Positions 27,146 through 35,598 of a stretch of DNA of 64,000 nt are shown here, in pieces. Location of the stretch: positions 744,001 to 808,000 of the forward strand of contig CAVRNQ010000001.1 of assembly GCA_963722555.1 (NCBI GenBank), read 5' to 3'. The translations under genes were made by a program, and so were the position numbers. The DNA comes from Bog-366 sp963722555 (lineage in GTDB: Bacteria > Acidobacteriota > Terriglobia > UBA7540). The notes below the pieces were generated by a model, which worked only from the letters and a program-made list of their open reading frames with translations, was not told the DNA's origin and searched no databases. Each line of letters starts with the position of its first letter. Positions within the stretch are counted from its first letter, which is position 1.

Positions 27146-27172
27146 CTATCGGCACTCCGGCCAAAACCTTAA
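27146..27172 (-). promoter_or_regulatory. Sigma-28 promoter of flagellin
   Basis: On the minus strand: TTAA, exactly 15 nt, GCCGATAG. It fits the FliA consensus (TAAA-N15-GCCGATAA) with one mismatch in each box. The predicted leader is about 120 nt. Confidence 0.75.
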
Positions 27173-27560
27173 TGGACGCCGGGTGGTTTTATCGGGATTC
27201 GCGGCCGCCGCCCTGTTCCGCACCTGCCCATCCGGGCCGGCCATCCACCAGCGTACACTTCGAGCCTCGGCAAACTGCGGGAATTCCGGGGACAGGATCT
27301 TCTCTGTCCGCCGGGGCAAGGGGAGGCCGCGGCTCCCGCCCGGGAGGCGGGAGACCCCGCCGCTCCCCCTCTTGGCAGGGACCTGTCCCAACCTCTACTG
27401 AGTCCACGTGAAAACCTCCCTGCCAGGGCGGCGTTGTCGCCCCGCGTAGCAGTGACCCAAGGGTCACACGGGGCGCGAGACGCGTGGAAGGTTGGAAGGC
27501 GCTGCTTCGCCGGGGCTACACCCCGCCCTTGGGGATGCTCGAAAGAGCATGGCAGAGTCT

Positions 27561-27578
27561 CGTGAGCAATCCGGACTA
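27561..27578. repeat. Family D end fragment
   Basis: CGTGAGCAATCCGGACTA, similar to the right end of the element at 24080-24306. No left end is apparent. Confidence 0.5.
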
Positions 27579-27914
27579 AACGCAATACTGTTCACATAAG
27601 GGGTTTCAGGAAACTACTTCTCAATTCGTTCCCTGGGTGACCCCCGCACCCGGCGCTTCGCTCCACCCTCGCCCCCTTGGGGGAGAGGGGCCGGGGGGAG
27701 GGGGGTTCTAGGGTCGAACCGCGAACAGTCTCCTTGACAAAGTTTAAGTGAACAGCATTAGGACTAAACGTCCTGCTGGGTATCTCCTGTCCATAGCGCC
27801 AACCGGCCGGATTTTCATGAAGGTGCGGAGCGAAACTGCCGATGTAGGTCTATGTGAGGTCGTCACCAGCCGCACGCCGTGAACTGCGGGCGGGTAGGAC
27901 AGGGTGCAGAAGTT

Positions 27915-28166
27915 ATGATTCAGTTGACGCGGCTCAACAACCGGCCACTGATCGTGAATTCGGAGTTGATCAAGTTCATTGAGATTGCGCCTGACACGGT
28001 GATCACGCTGGTCACGGGCGAAAAGATAGTGGTCAGGGAAAGTTCCGCGGAAGTGATGCAGCAGATCGAGGATTACCGCCGGCGGCTTCTCTCGCCGCAT
28101 GTGGGTGCTCCTGCCTCGGGAGAACCCCTGGAGCCGCGCACGAAGCCTGCAGAGGATGACGAATAA
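27915..28166 (+). CDS. SwrD/FlbD-family flagellar protein
   Basis: 83 aa from the ATG at 27915. The first 55 residues, MIQLTRLNNRPLIVNSELI followed by KFIEIAPDTVITLVTGEKIVV, are the complete SwrD/FlbD domain (small, beta-rich). A charged tail follows. SwrD raises motor torque in Bacillus, and the gene is commonly just before motA, as here (12-bp gap). Confidence 0.88.
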   Translation: MIQLTRLNNRPLIVNSELIKFIEIAPDTVITLVTGEKIVVRESSAEVMQQIEDYRRRLLSPHVGAPASGEPLEPRTKPAEDDE

Positions 28167-28178
28167 GAGGGTCGGGAC

Positions 28179-28958
28179 TTGGACAAAAGCAGTCTTAGTG
28201 GAGTGGTCATCGCCCTGGGGGGAATTCTGGCCGGTCTGCTGCTGGAAGGGGGGAAGATTTCCCAGATTCTTCAGCCCACGGCCGCGCTGATTGTTTTCGG
28301 CGGCACGCTCGGCGCCGTCATGCTGCAATTCCCCCTGCCGGTCGTGCTGACCAGTTTCAAGCAGTTAGCCCATGTCTTCTTCGACTCTCAACGGGACCTG
28401 CAGCAACTCATTGCGGAGATCGTGGAATTTGCGCACAAGGCTCGCAAGGAAGGCATCGTTTCCCTGGACCGCGAACTCGAGAACATTCAAGAACCCTTCC
28501 TGCGCAAGTCGGTACTGCTGGCCGTGGACGGAACGGAGCCCCAGGAATTGCGCAAGATGATGGAACTCGAACTGGACAACCAGATCGAACACGCCGAGCG
28601 CAGCCCGCAGGTCTTCGAAGCAGCGGGCGGCTTTGCCCCGACGGTCGGCATCATCGGTGCAGTTCTCGGCCTGATCCAGGTGATGCAACATCTCGATAAC
28701 ATCGAAGAAGTGGGCAAAGGCATTGCGGTGGCTTTTGTGGCCACGATTTACGGGGTGGGCTCCGCCAACCTGTTTTTCCTTCCCGCGGCGGGCAAGCTGA
28801 GGATTCGCAATCGGGCCGACCACCAGAAGTGTGAAATGATGCTGGAAGGCGTCATTTCCATTCTGGAAGGCCTGAACCCGCGCATGGTCGAAACCAAGTT
28901 GCAGGGTTTCCTCGCTCCTGATGCCGCCGTGGAGAAACCCGCGGAGCCTCCGGCATGA
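28179..28958 (+). CDS. motA: Flagellar motor stator protein MotA
   Basis: 259 aa, with a TTG start. It has four transmembrane segments, two near the N-terminus (GVVIALGGILAGLLLEGG and ALIVFGGTLGAVML) and two around 145-200 (FAPTVGIIGAVLGLIQVM and AVAFVATIYGVGSANLFFLP). The cytoplasmic loop carries charged residues (RKEGIVSLDRELENI). It forms the ion channel with MotB and overlaps motB by 4 bp (ATGA). Confidence 0.94.
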   Translation: MDKSSLSGVVIALGGILAGLLLEGGKISQILQPTAALIVFGGTLGAVMLQFPLPVVLTSFKQLAHVFFDSQRDLQQLIAEIVEFAHKARKEGIVSLDRELENIQEPFLRKSVLLAVDGTEPQELRKMMELELDNQIEHAERSPQVFEAAGGFAPTVGIIGAVLGLIQVMQHLDNIEEVGKGIAVAFVATIYGVGSANLFFLPAAGKLRIRNRADHQKCEMMLEGVISILEGLNPRMVETKLQGFLAPDAAVEKPAEPPA

Positions 28959-29785
28959 GTCGCAAGAAAAAAGCCCCGGCTCAGGTCAGCCACGATCGCT
29001 GGCTGGTTTCCTACGCGGACTTCATTACCCTCATGTTTGCCTTCTTCGTGGTGATGTTCTCCTCCGCCCAGATGGACAAGCGCAAGGTCGGAAAACTATC
29101 GGTGGCCATCCGGACGGCGTTCCAACAAATGGGCATTTTCCAGGCGGCGAATTCCAAGGCGCCCATGGTCACCACGGATCCCCTGCCCATGGAAGACGTA
29201 CAAGTCATCGAGGATGGCAAAGGGCTTGCCGGCCGGGGGGCCTTGCCCTCACCTTTCGAAAAGATGGAGGGAAATCCTCCCCAGCCGAAGGACCTGGCCA
29301 CCTTGCAGAAGGAACTGGGGCAGGCCCTGGGGGCAGAAATCCAGCGTCACGAGGTGGCGCTGAATGCGAACCGCGAGGGGCTGGTCGTCAGCCTGCGCGA
29401 ACTCGGCTTCTTTGACAGCGGGTCGGCGCAGCTTCGCGCCAGTTCCGAGGCCACGATTCGGCGCATCGCCGAGGTTTTGGGGGGGCAGCCCAACAACCTC
29501 CGCATCGAAGGCCACACGGACAACGTCCCTATTCACAACGACCACTTCGCCTCCAACTGGGAGCTCTCCACGACCCGCGCCACGGAGATGATCCGGCTGT
29601 TCATCACCCGTTACGGCCTTCCTCCTGCCCGGCTCTCCGCGGGTGGCTACGCCGAGTTCCACCCCGTGGCCACGAACCAGACGGAAGCAGGCAGAGCCCT
29701 GAACCGGCGGGTGGATATTGTGATTCTGGCTTCCGCCCCGGGGGAGACGGCCAAAGGTCCCGCGCCGGGTGCGCCCCAGCGCTGA
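28955..29785 (+). CDS. motB: Flagellar motor stator protein MotB
   Basis: 276 aa. A single transmembrane segment near the N-terminus (WLVSYADFITLMFAFFVVMF) contains the ion-binding Asp of SYADF. The periplasmic C-terminus is an OmpA-like peptidoglycan-binding domain (LRIEGHTDNVPIHNDHFASN and NWELSTTRATEMIRLFI). Translation is coupled to motA. Confidence 0.94.
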   Translation: MSRKKKAPAQVSHDRWLVSYADFITLMFAFFVVMFSSAQMDKRKVGKLSVAIRTAFQQMGIFQAANSKAPMVTTDPLPMEDVQVIEDGKGLAGRGALPSPFEKMEGNPPQPKDLATLQKELGQALGAEIQRHEVALNANREGLVVSLRELGFFDSGSAQLRASSEATIRRIAEVLGGQPNNLRIEGHTDNVPIHNDHFASNWELSTTRATEMIRLFITRYGLPPARLSAGGYAEFHPVATNQTEAGRALNRRVDIVILASAPGETAKGPAPGAPQR

Positions 29786-29887
29786 CCGCGTTCCCTGCGG
29801 AGGCACCCTGCACGTGGGCTGTTGAAGACGGCCTCATGCTGAACCCGGTTGCCGCCGATAGATGAGTGAGGCTTAACAAGGCAAGTC

Positions 29888-30781
29888 ATGACTCCTACCC
29901 TCCGAGAGCTGATCCGCGAACGCGTGGAGAAGTTGAATTCCATCCCCACCGTTCCGGCCATCATTCGGCCCCTGCTCCACTATCTGGAGTTGCCTGTCGA
30001 TCAGGTGGAGGTCACCCGGATTGTGGACTTGGTCTCTTGCGACGAGTCCATCTCCGCGCAGTGTCTCCGGGTGGCCAATTCGGCCCTGTATTTCCGCACC
30101 CGCGAGGTCAAGTCCGTCCACGGGGCGGTTCTGGTGCTGGGGGTGCGGCAGGTCCGCGAGATCCTGCTCTCCTGCAGCCTGCTGAATCTTCTGCCGAAGG
30201 CAAGCTGGGTGATTGACCCGCTGGTTTTCTGGGAGCATTCCTTGGGTTGCGCCCTGATCAGCCGCTACTGCGCCCGCAAAGCCCGCTTTCGCGAGCCGGA
30301 ACGGGCTTACCTGGCGGGGCTGCTGCACGACATCGGTGAGCTCGTCAACATGCTGTCGTTCCAGGAGGAGTTCCGCGCCGCCGCTCAACTCGCCCGGTCC
30401 GAGCACATTCCCCTGCACCAGGCCGAGTATTCTGCCCTGGGTTTCACCCACTGTGATACGGGAAAGATCCTGGCCGAGCACTGGCGGCTGCCGGAAGACA
30501 TCGCGGAAGTCGTTGAGCACCACCACAACGTCCAGCAGGCCAAGCTCCACCCCGTGCTGGTCGCGCTGGTCGGCCTGAGTGATCGCCTCTGCCACATGCA
30601 CGAGTTGGGTTACGGCACTAACGAAAAGTCCGACCTGAAGCTGGAAGACGACCCCGCCTGGGCAATCCTGACGCGGGATTATCCCCTCCTCGCCCAGACC
30701 GACCTCTCTCGTTTTCTCCTGGACATGGAGGGGTTCGCCGGCGAGGCGCGCAAAATGGTTCGCTCCATCCTGCGAAACTGA
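29888..30781 (+). CDS. HDOD domain protein
   Basis: 297 aa. HDOD domain from about residue 15 to 215: LNSIPTVPAIIRPLLHYLEL, RIVDLVSCDESISAQCLRVANS, and YLAGLLHDIGELVNML with a partly kept HD motif. These proteins are signalling adaptors, often in motility or c-di-GMP networks. It follows motB by 102 bp and may be co-transcribed. A similar gene is at 60613. Confidence 0.85.
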   Translation: MTPTLRELIRERVEKLNSIPTVPAIIRPLLHYLELPVDQVEVTRIVDLVSCDESISAQCLRVANSALYFRTREVKSVHGAVLVLGVRQVREILLSCSLLNLLPKASWVIDPLVFWEHSLGCALISRYCARKARFREPERAYLAGLLHDIGELVNMLSFQEEFRAAAQLARSEHIPLHQAEYSALGFTHCDTGKILAEHWRLPEDIAEVVEHHHNVQQAKLHPVLVALVGLSDRLCHMHELGYGTNEKSDLKLEDDPAWAILTRDYPLLAQTDLSRFLLDMEGFAGEARKMVRSILRN

Positions 30782-31239
30782 CCGGCAGCACTCGACTGCG
30801 GTGCGTCGTGGCCCGTGAACCCGCGCCTTGATCATGCCTTTCGCGACCTCCAACATAAGCCTATCTACTCTACTTTCGACAACATTGTGCTGACTTCCCC
30901 CCGAATTATCGCGTAACCTTTGCATTTTCGGCCAAGAAGTCGGTTCGATTGTCGTCCATTATCGCTAAATTTGTGAATTGTCGGCCAAAAAGCCCGATCC
31001 ATTATCGGTCATTGTGTCACTCACCCCTTTGTTTTCATAGACATAGTCGGGTCGATCTTCATTTTTAACATCTTTATGGGTCAGCGCCCCGTTTCCGACC
31101 TTGAAAAGCACATTCGTGAGCCGCCACAATTGGCGCAGGCTGGAATCTTCTGTGCTTTGCATGAACATCGCTTCTGCGTTGTTTGAAGCCACCAGGGTGG
31201 TCCAATTCCAGGGTTATCAATTGATTGGGACCCGCCTCA

Positions 31240-31323
31240 GGCCGTTCCCCGATAGCGCGTTCCTTCCAAATTGACCATCGGGGCCGTTCCCCGATAGCGC
31301 GTTCTTTCCAAATTGACCATCGG
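31240..31323. repeat. Two tandem 42-bp repeats
   Basis: Unit starts GGCCGTTCCCCGATAGCGCG and ends CCAAATTGACCATCGG. The two units differ at one base (CCTT against TCTT). The unit is a multiple of three, but no real gene crosses it. Confidence 0.85.
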
Positions 31324-31750
31324 GGCCGAGCCCTGTTCGGCCCACAGAACCTAGCGCTCCAGGCTAGCACCGTACCCGAGGCTTGTCAAGACAGTTATTA
31401 TCTGTATATCCTACGGGTAGGCAAAATCTCTCGCGAAGGTGCCTAATTGTCCGAACGCGCGCCTGCGCGCAAGCCCGCGCAGCGGGCGAAAGAACGTAGC
31501 CCAAGGCGCAAGCCATGGGAATCGAACATCCCCACCCCGCCCGAGCCCCGCCAGGGGCGAAAGAAATTACGACCCAAGCCAACGGCGCAATAGCATTTTG
31601 CATGGGCCGCCGCACAGGGGTGGTGTTGTGAAATCGTGGCAAAAATAGGTTCTTTCGCCCCTCCGGGGCTGGGGGAGACTTTACTCGAACTCGTTACCCA
31701 CAGCTCGCGCTGTGGGCTACGACCTGTCGCCCGCTGCGCGGGCTGGGGCG

Positions 31751-31800
31751 AAAAGCCGCGGACACACATAGCAGACGTCCGCGGCTTTTCGCGCCCGCCA
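31751..31800. repeat. Family E palindromic repeat, copy 1
   Basis: AAAAGCCGCGGAC and, inverted, GTCCGCGGCTTTT enclose a short loop; GCTTTTCGCGCCCGCCA closes it. Copies with the same end are at 34014-34063 and 35111-35160. Confidence 0.7.
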
Positions 31801-31817
31801 GACAACAGGGTGGTAGA

Positions 31818-32123
31818 ATGCCCTCCAATCGTCGTAGTGATTCCCGCTTTCCGGAGGCGCCGGTGCGGCGTCAACCGGCCGTGGCCATTCTCATGCTCAT
31901 CATAGCAGTGATTCTGACGCTGCCCCTGCGGGCGCAACAGAAACCTGTAGCGCCGGGCTTCAGCCCGGCAAAGCCCTTTACCGAGGAGCAGGTCAGTAAC
32001 ATGGTGCGAGCCAGACTGGGAGATGATTCGGGCGCAAAGCGGGTAGCTCAGAGTTTGTGCATTTCAAACTCTGCGGCTCTAAAGCTGGGGTCACCTTCAC
32101 ATTTGTGCAATACTATGAATTGA
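31818..32123 (+). pseudogene. Truncated exported protein remnant
   Basis: 101 codons. A hydrophobic leader (AVAILMLIIAVILTLPLRAQ) is followed by KPFTEEQVSNMVRARLGDDS. This resembles the start of exported proteins with an FTxEQVxxMVRxGLGD motif that I associate with this kind of genome. Similarity ends soon after. An embedded CGCCGGGCTTCAGCCCGGC palindrome encodes part of the linker. Probably a decayed gene. Confidence 0.35.
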
Positions 32124-32248
32124 AATGGTCTTGTGGCACAGTGGTGGTGACGAACTCTAACAAAGAACCGCAGAGTAATGCGCTGCTGCGCATAACTCTG
32201 CGCTACCTGCTTTTTTTTGAGGCCCATGCACCGAAAAGGAGACTTTCA

Positions 32249-33106
32249 ATGCCATACATTAATGTCGCCAAGGAAAACTCCAGCAACATCGACCTTTACT
32301 ATGACGACCATGGCACGGGTAAGCCGGTCATCCTGATCCACGGGTGGCCGCTGAGCGGTGCTTCCTGGGAGAAGCAAGTCGCGGCCCTGCTGGATGCGGG
32401 CCATCGGGTCATTACATACGACCGCAGGGGATTCGGCCGGTCCAGTCAGCCGTCGACGGGCTACAACTACGACACCTTCGCCGAGGACCTGCACAAGCTC
32501 GTAACGAAGCTCGACCTGCGTGATTTCGCGCTGGTCGGCTTCTCGATGGGTGGCGGCGAGGTGGCCCGCTACCTGGGTACCTACGGATCGGAGGGCGTGA
32601 GCAAGGCGGTATTCATCTCTTCGATCCCGCCGTTCCTACTGAAGACGGCTGACAACCCGGAGGGGGTGGACGGCAGTGTCTTCGAGGGGATCAAGAAAGC
32701 CATCGCCGCGGACCGGCCAGCGTTCCTCTCCGTCTTTTTCGCGGATTTCTACAACGTCAACGTCCTGGGTGGCAACCGAATCAGCGACCAGGTCGTCCAG
32801 TACAACTGGAACGTTGCCGTCAGCGCCTCCGCCAAGGGCACTCTAGACTGCGTCCCGGCGTGGGTGACCGACTTCCGCAACGACCTTTCGCGCATCAACG
32901 TCCCCACGCTGGTCATTCACGGCGATGCCGACCGGATTCTTCCTATCGCTGCGACGGGGATCCGCACGCACAAGGCCGTCAAGGGAGCACGGCTGGCGGT
33001 GGTGGAGGGTGGGCCGCATGGCTTGATCTGGACCCACGCCGAGAAAGTCAACCAGGAGTTGCTGAACTTTCTCGGGGAGAAAGAATCAATCAGTGCGGAA
33101 GCCTAG
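32249..33106 (+). CDS. Alpha/beta hydrolase, cofactor-free haloperoxidase type
   Basis: 285 aa from the ATG at 32249, preceded by AAAGGAG; upstream codons in the same frame are not conserved-looking. Motifs of the haloperoxidase/esterase group: VILIHGWPLSGASWEKQ, VITYDRRGFGRSSQP, the nucleophile Ser in GFSMGGGEVARYLG (about residue 97), Asp in VIHGDADRILP and His in GGPHGLIWTH. The true reaction (esterase or perhydrolase) is open. It stands alone. Confidence 0.88.
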   Translation: MPYINVAKENSSNIDLYYDDHGTGKPVILIHGWPLSGASWEKQVAALLDAGHRVITYDRRGFGRSSQPSTGYNYDTFAEDLHKLVTKLDLRDFALVGFSMGGGEVARYLGTYGSEGVSKAVFISSIPPFLLKTADNPEGVDGSVFEGIKKAIAADRPAFLSVFFADFYNVNVLGGNRISDQVVQYNWNVAVSASAKGTLDCVPAWVTDFRNDLSRINVPTLVIHGDADRILPIAATGIRTHKAVKGARLAVVEGGPHGLIWTHAEKVNQELLNFLGEKESISAEA

Positions 33107-33143
33107 CCAAAGACGCTCCGACAACCCGCGAGCAACAGGAAAG

Positions 33144-33809
33144 TCATGTTTCGTGCGTCTTGACCATGGGGCGACTCGATTCCAGTCGCTTTCTCAGCAC
33201 GATCGCCGCGGTCATCGCGATGATCACTGCGGCGGCAATCGCTAGCAACCACCCGGAATGTTGCCCTAGATGCCGCAGACCGACCACGAAGCGGCGGCCG
33301 TAGTAGGAGGCAATTGCGGCTATGGCTCCGTAACGCACTGCTCTGCCCAAAGCCACGACAACGATGAATGTCCGGAGAGGGTAGTCTAGCACGCCTGCTA
33401 TGGCGAAAAACGCGCTCGTAGGGAAGGGCAAAGGTATAACGGTAGAAACGACCAGAGCGCCCGCACCCCACCGCTCGAAGTACTTCAGCAGTCTGGCGAC
33501 CTTGCGCTTTCCAAACTTGCGGTTGAGATAGTCCAAACCGGCCTTACGTGTCATTCGGAACGTAAAGTAGGCGCCGATGACCGAGCCTGCCGTGGCGACT
33601 CCGGCGTAGTAGTACCACGGTTCGCGGTGCCGCGCAGCGAGTATGGCGGTGAGAATATCCAGGCCGCCAAAGGTTGGAATTGGGGTGCTGTCGACGATGG
33701 CGAGAAGGAACAGCCCGAATCCGCCTAAGTGCCGCACGAGCACCGCGATTCCTTGCGGGCGTCGTGCTGCCGGAGGAACGAAGTCCGTGAGTGTTTCGAG
33801 AAGCCGCAC
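33144..33809 (-). CDS. DedA/VTT-family membrane protein
   Basis: 221 aa with a GTG start. It has several membrane segments and the VTT/SNARE-associated core: STPIPTFGGLDILTAILAAR, GSVIGAYFTFRMTRKAGLDY and STVIPLPFPTSAFFAIAGVL. These proteins are linked to lipid scrambling and membrane homeostasis. It converges on the hydrolase at 32249-33106 with a 37-bp gap. Confidence 0.8.
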   Translation of the reverse strand: MRLLETLTDFVPPAARRPQGIAVLVRHLGGFGLFLLAIVDSTPIPTFGGLDILTAILAARHREPWYYYAGVATAGSVIGAYFTFRMTRKAGLDYLNRKFGKRKVARLLKYFERWGAGALVVSTVIPLPFPTSAFFAIAGVLDYPLRTFIVVVALGRAVRYGAIAAIASYYGRRFVVGLRHLGQHSGWLLAIAAAVIIAMTAAIVLRKRLESSRPMVKTHET

Positions 33810-34479
33810 AGTTACCCAGCGTTACGATACCACGTTTTCAGTGACTAACGCAGTCGCGGGTGGCGCATACATTGTCTTTCATGTATGCGCCCCACGAGCA
33901 CGCGCAACATCTCTGTCACCGCCTCGTATCTATGGCCTGTCCTGGCTTCTTAAAAGTCGCCGACATGGAATGCGATGTCGGCGCCACCCACGAAGTCGTT
34001 TCCAAAAGCACACGTAGCGCGGACCTGTTTGGTAGGTCCGAGGCTTTTCGCGCCCGCCAGCGTTCGCCGTCCCGCCAGGCGATGTGCCCCCTCACTCCCG
34101 GCGCTCGGGGCCCCCTCCCTCGTACCTCGGGCGCCCTCTTCCATCACGGCGGATCTGCGACCCCTCGGAGAGGGTTGAGAAGTTTGCGGCGATCATGGAG
34201 CGGGTAGCCACAGTCAGTGCGATTCTGACTGTGGGTTCTTCATTTAGCGGTGAAGGGGTAGCGGGTCGGAAGAGGGCGTACGCCATTACGATGGGCGGGC
34301 TGGAGAGCGGGCACTGTATGGCTATACCGTAATTTCTGGTTGTTTTAGCAAGGACATTTGGAAGTACAGCTTTTCACTTTTACCCTTTGCCATTTGCCCT
34401 TTCCCTCTTGATTTTCTCTTGCGGCTCCGCCGCGTTGCCCGCTCGCCATAGCGGGGTATGGGAGGCTGGGCGCGCATTC
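33810..34479. other. Repeat-containing gap
   Basis: No gene supported. It holds a family E repeat (34014-34063) and a strong hairpin at about 34207-34236 (CCACAGTCAG and its inverse around a 7-nt loop). Near 34376-34415 there is a run of TTTACCC and TTTGCCC-like heptamers of the type seen around scpA and hisC. Confidence 0.5.
34014..34063. repeat. Family E palindromic repeat, copy 2
   Basis: GTAGCGCGGACCTGTTTGGT, then AGGTCCGAGGCTTTTCGCGC and CCGCCAGCG. Same layout as 31751-31800 and 35111-35160. Confidence 0.7.
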
Positions 34480-34749
34480 TCACCCGGTGGCGCGGAGTTC
34501 CTTGCGCAGGAGTTCGCTGGCCAGGCGCCCGGGAGGCACGCCCGCCCTCCTCGCTCTTTGCTGGAGACTGATGGCGACATCCCTGTCAATCGGGATCTCA
34601 TAGTGCCGGTTTCGGAACTCGCTCACTACCTTGACAGTCCGAAACTTGCCGGGGTAATGGGTGGTATCGTGCTTGTCCCAGAACTCCGCGGCCTCCTCAT
34701 AGCTGGTGAATTCGGCGGGAATGGGATCAACCTGCTTTTTTTTGCTCAT
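34480..34749 (-). CDS. CopG/BrnA-like antitoxin
   Basis: 89 aa. The N-terminal part, FTSYEEAAEFWDKHDTTHYP, and the C-terminal ribbon-helix-helix-like region (ISLQQRARRAGVPPGRLASE) are typical of CopG-family antitoxins paired with BrnT-like toxins. Its ATG overlapped the original reading frame of the toxin gene just upstream. It should bind the toxin and its own promoter. Confidence 0.8.
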   Translation of the reverse strand: MSKKKQVDPIPAEFTSYEEAAEFWDKHDTTHYPGKFRTVKVVSEFRNRHYEIPIDRDVAISLQQRARRAGVPPGRLASELLRKELRATG

Positions 34750-34773
34750 GAAAGTATCTCCGCTCAGCCCCCG

Positions 34774-35016
34774 TCATTTCCCGCGCCGAGATCGGCAAGG
34801 CCGCGCCGCGCGGCTTGCGAATAAAGAGAGATACCGCCCCACCGATGTCTGACCATAGGCCACGTACAAGTGCTCACCCTTCACTTTCCCTTTCTCCAAC
34901 CTGCGAACGTGGGGCCCGGAGAAAAGGACTTCCTCAACCTCATCCGTGCTGACCGCGTGTTTCTCGGCAATCTTGGCAACGAACCTTTCGTTCCAGATCA
35001 CGTCGTAAAGGCGCAA
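34774..35016 (-). pseudogene. BrnT-like toxin with a C-terminal frameshift
   Basis: From the TTG at 35016 (AGGAG 8 nt upstream) the protein reads RLYDVIWNERFVAKIAEKHA, DEVEEVLFSGPHVRR and VAYGQTSVGRYLSLF, the BrnT-like RNase fold. It then ends in an atypical basic tail. In the next frame the same DNA encodes FIRKPRGAALPISAREMTGA followed by ERRYFHEQKK, the proper C-terminus, overlapping the antitoxin start. One missing base near 34825-34835 explains this. The toxin is probably altered or dead, unless it is a sequencing error. Confidence 0.7.
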
Positions 35017-35110
35017 GCGCAACGCTCCTGGACCGTCTCGGTGGTCGCTGTTCTGCGGCTGAGGTTGCCGGGATTTGCCACCGCCTCGATTATACACCGC
35101 TGTAACAAGC

Positions 35111-35160
35111 GTAGCGCGGACCTCTGCGGTGTGAGGTCTTCAGCTTTCACCGCCCGCCAC
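35111..35160. repeat. Family E palindromic repeat, copy 3
   Basis: GTAGCGCGGACCTCTGCGGT, then GTGAGGTCTTCAGCTTTCAC and CGCCCGCCAC. It aligns with 34014-34063. Confidence 0.65.
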
Positions 35161-35315
35161 CGCTCGCCGGCTCGGTTCGCCATAGCTTCCCTGCCGGGCA
35201 ACATGGGTAGGGCCGAACGGCGTTCGGCCCGGGAGCGAGCGCCGCTCGCCCCTACCCGTAGATTGACCGCATGTCCAGGTTGCGGCGTCGGTTCCTTTAA
35301 GAACGCGACATTTTC

Positions 35316-35400
35316 GTGACCGTGGCTTAGCTTGCCGCGATCCTGGCGATTCCCCAAGGGGCTTTTGCCTGGGGTCGTGAGGGCCATCAAAGCCTGGCGA
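35316..35400 (+). pseudogene. S1/P1-like nuclease N-terminal remnant
   Basis: In one frame it encodes LAAILAIPQGAFA, a leader end, followed by WGREGHQSLAR, which matches the conserved mature N-terminus WGxxGH of S1/P1 zinc nucleases. A TAG lies in the leader (35328-35330) and no nuclease body follows. A fragment by chance cannot be excluded. Confidence 0.35.
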
Positions 35401-35598
35401 GGTTTCACCTCAGACTGGCGATGAGTGACCCCTCACCCCCGGCGCTCGGGGCCCCCTCCCCCGTTCGCGGGGGCACCCTCTCCCCTGGGGAGAGGGCTGT
35501 CCCGGATCCTGAATCCCCATCTCGAGGCACCCTCTTCCCTGGGGAGAGGGCTATCCCGAGTCCGGGATCCCGAATCCCGATCTCGGCGCACCCTCCGG

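Larger units (their letters stand above)
27017..27914. other. Flagellin upstream region and repeat-rich gap
   Basis: Nearly 900 bp without a supported gene. The first 160 bp is the flagellin leader and promoter. The middle is GC-rich with palindromes, including a right end of family D (27561-27578). A CCCTCGCCCCCTTGGGGGAG palindrome at about 27667-27690 resembles the second insertion in mnmG. Confidence 0.6.
30782..31817. other. Gene-poor region with IS remnants and repeats
   Basis: About 1 kb. The first part (30900-31190) is AT-richer than the neighbours and has two related TCGGCCAARAAG-type motifs near 30930 and 30985, like the subterminal repeats of IS21-family ends. The 75-codon minus frame there (30965-31192) is not a recognised protein. 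Then come a 42-bp tandem repeat (31240-31323) and palindromes of family E. Confidence 0.5.
35017..35598. other. Gap with repeats and a gene remnant
   Basis: Contains a family E repeat (35111-35160), a GC-rich palindromic cluster (35430-35570) with CCCTCTCCCCTGGGGAGAGGG, and a remnant of an S1/P1-type nuclease leader (35316-35400). Confidence 0.5.

Noticed and set aside
27735..27765. TTGACA near 27735 as a promoter for swrD/flbD-motA
   Set aside because: The -35 is good but at 17 nt spacing the -10 (ATTAGG) is poor; I left the promoter of this operon undefined.
29854..29865. GCCGATAG upstream of the HDOD gene at 29888 as a sigma-28 -10 box
   Set aside because: No TAAA-like sequence at the proper distance, so the match alone is not enough.
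30965..31192. A 75-codon minus-strand frame in the AT-richer patch
   Set aside because: No recognised family, no ribosome binding site, and it overlaps possible IS-end motifs.
31240..31323. CRISPR array from the 42-bp repeats
   Set aside because: Only two units, directly adjoining with no spacers, and no cas gene.
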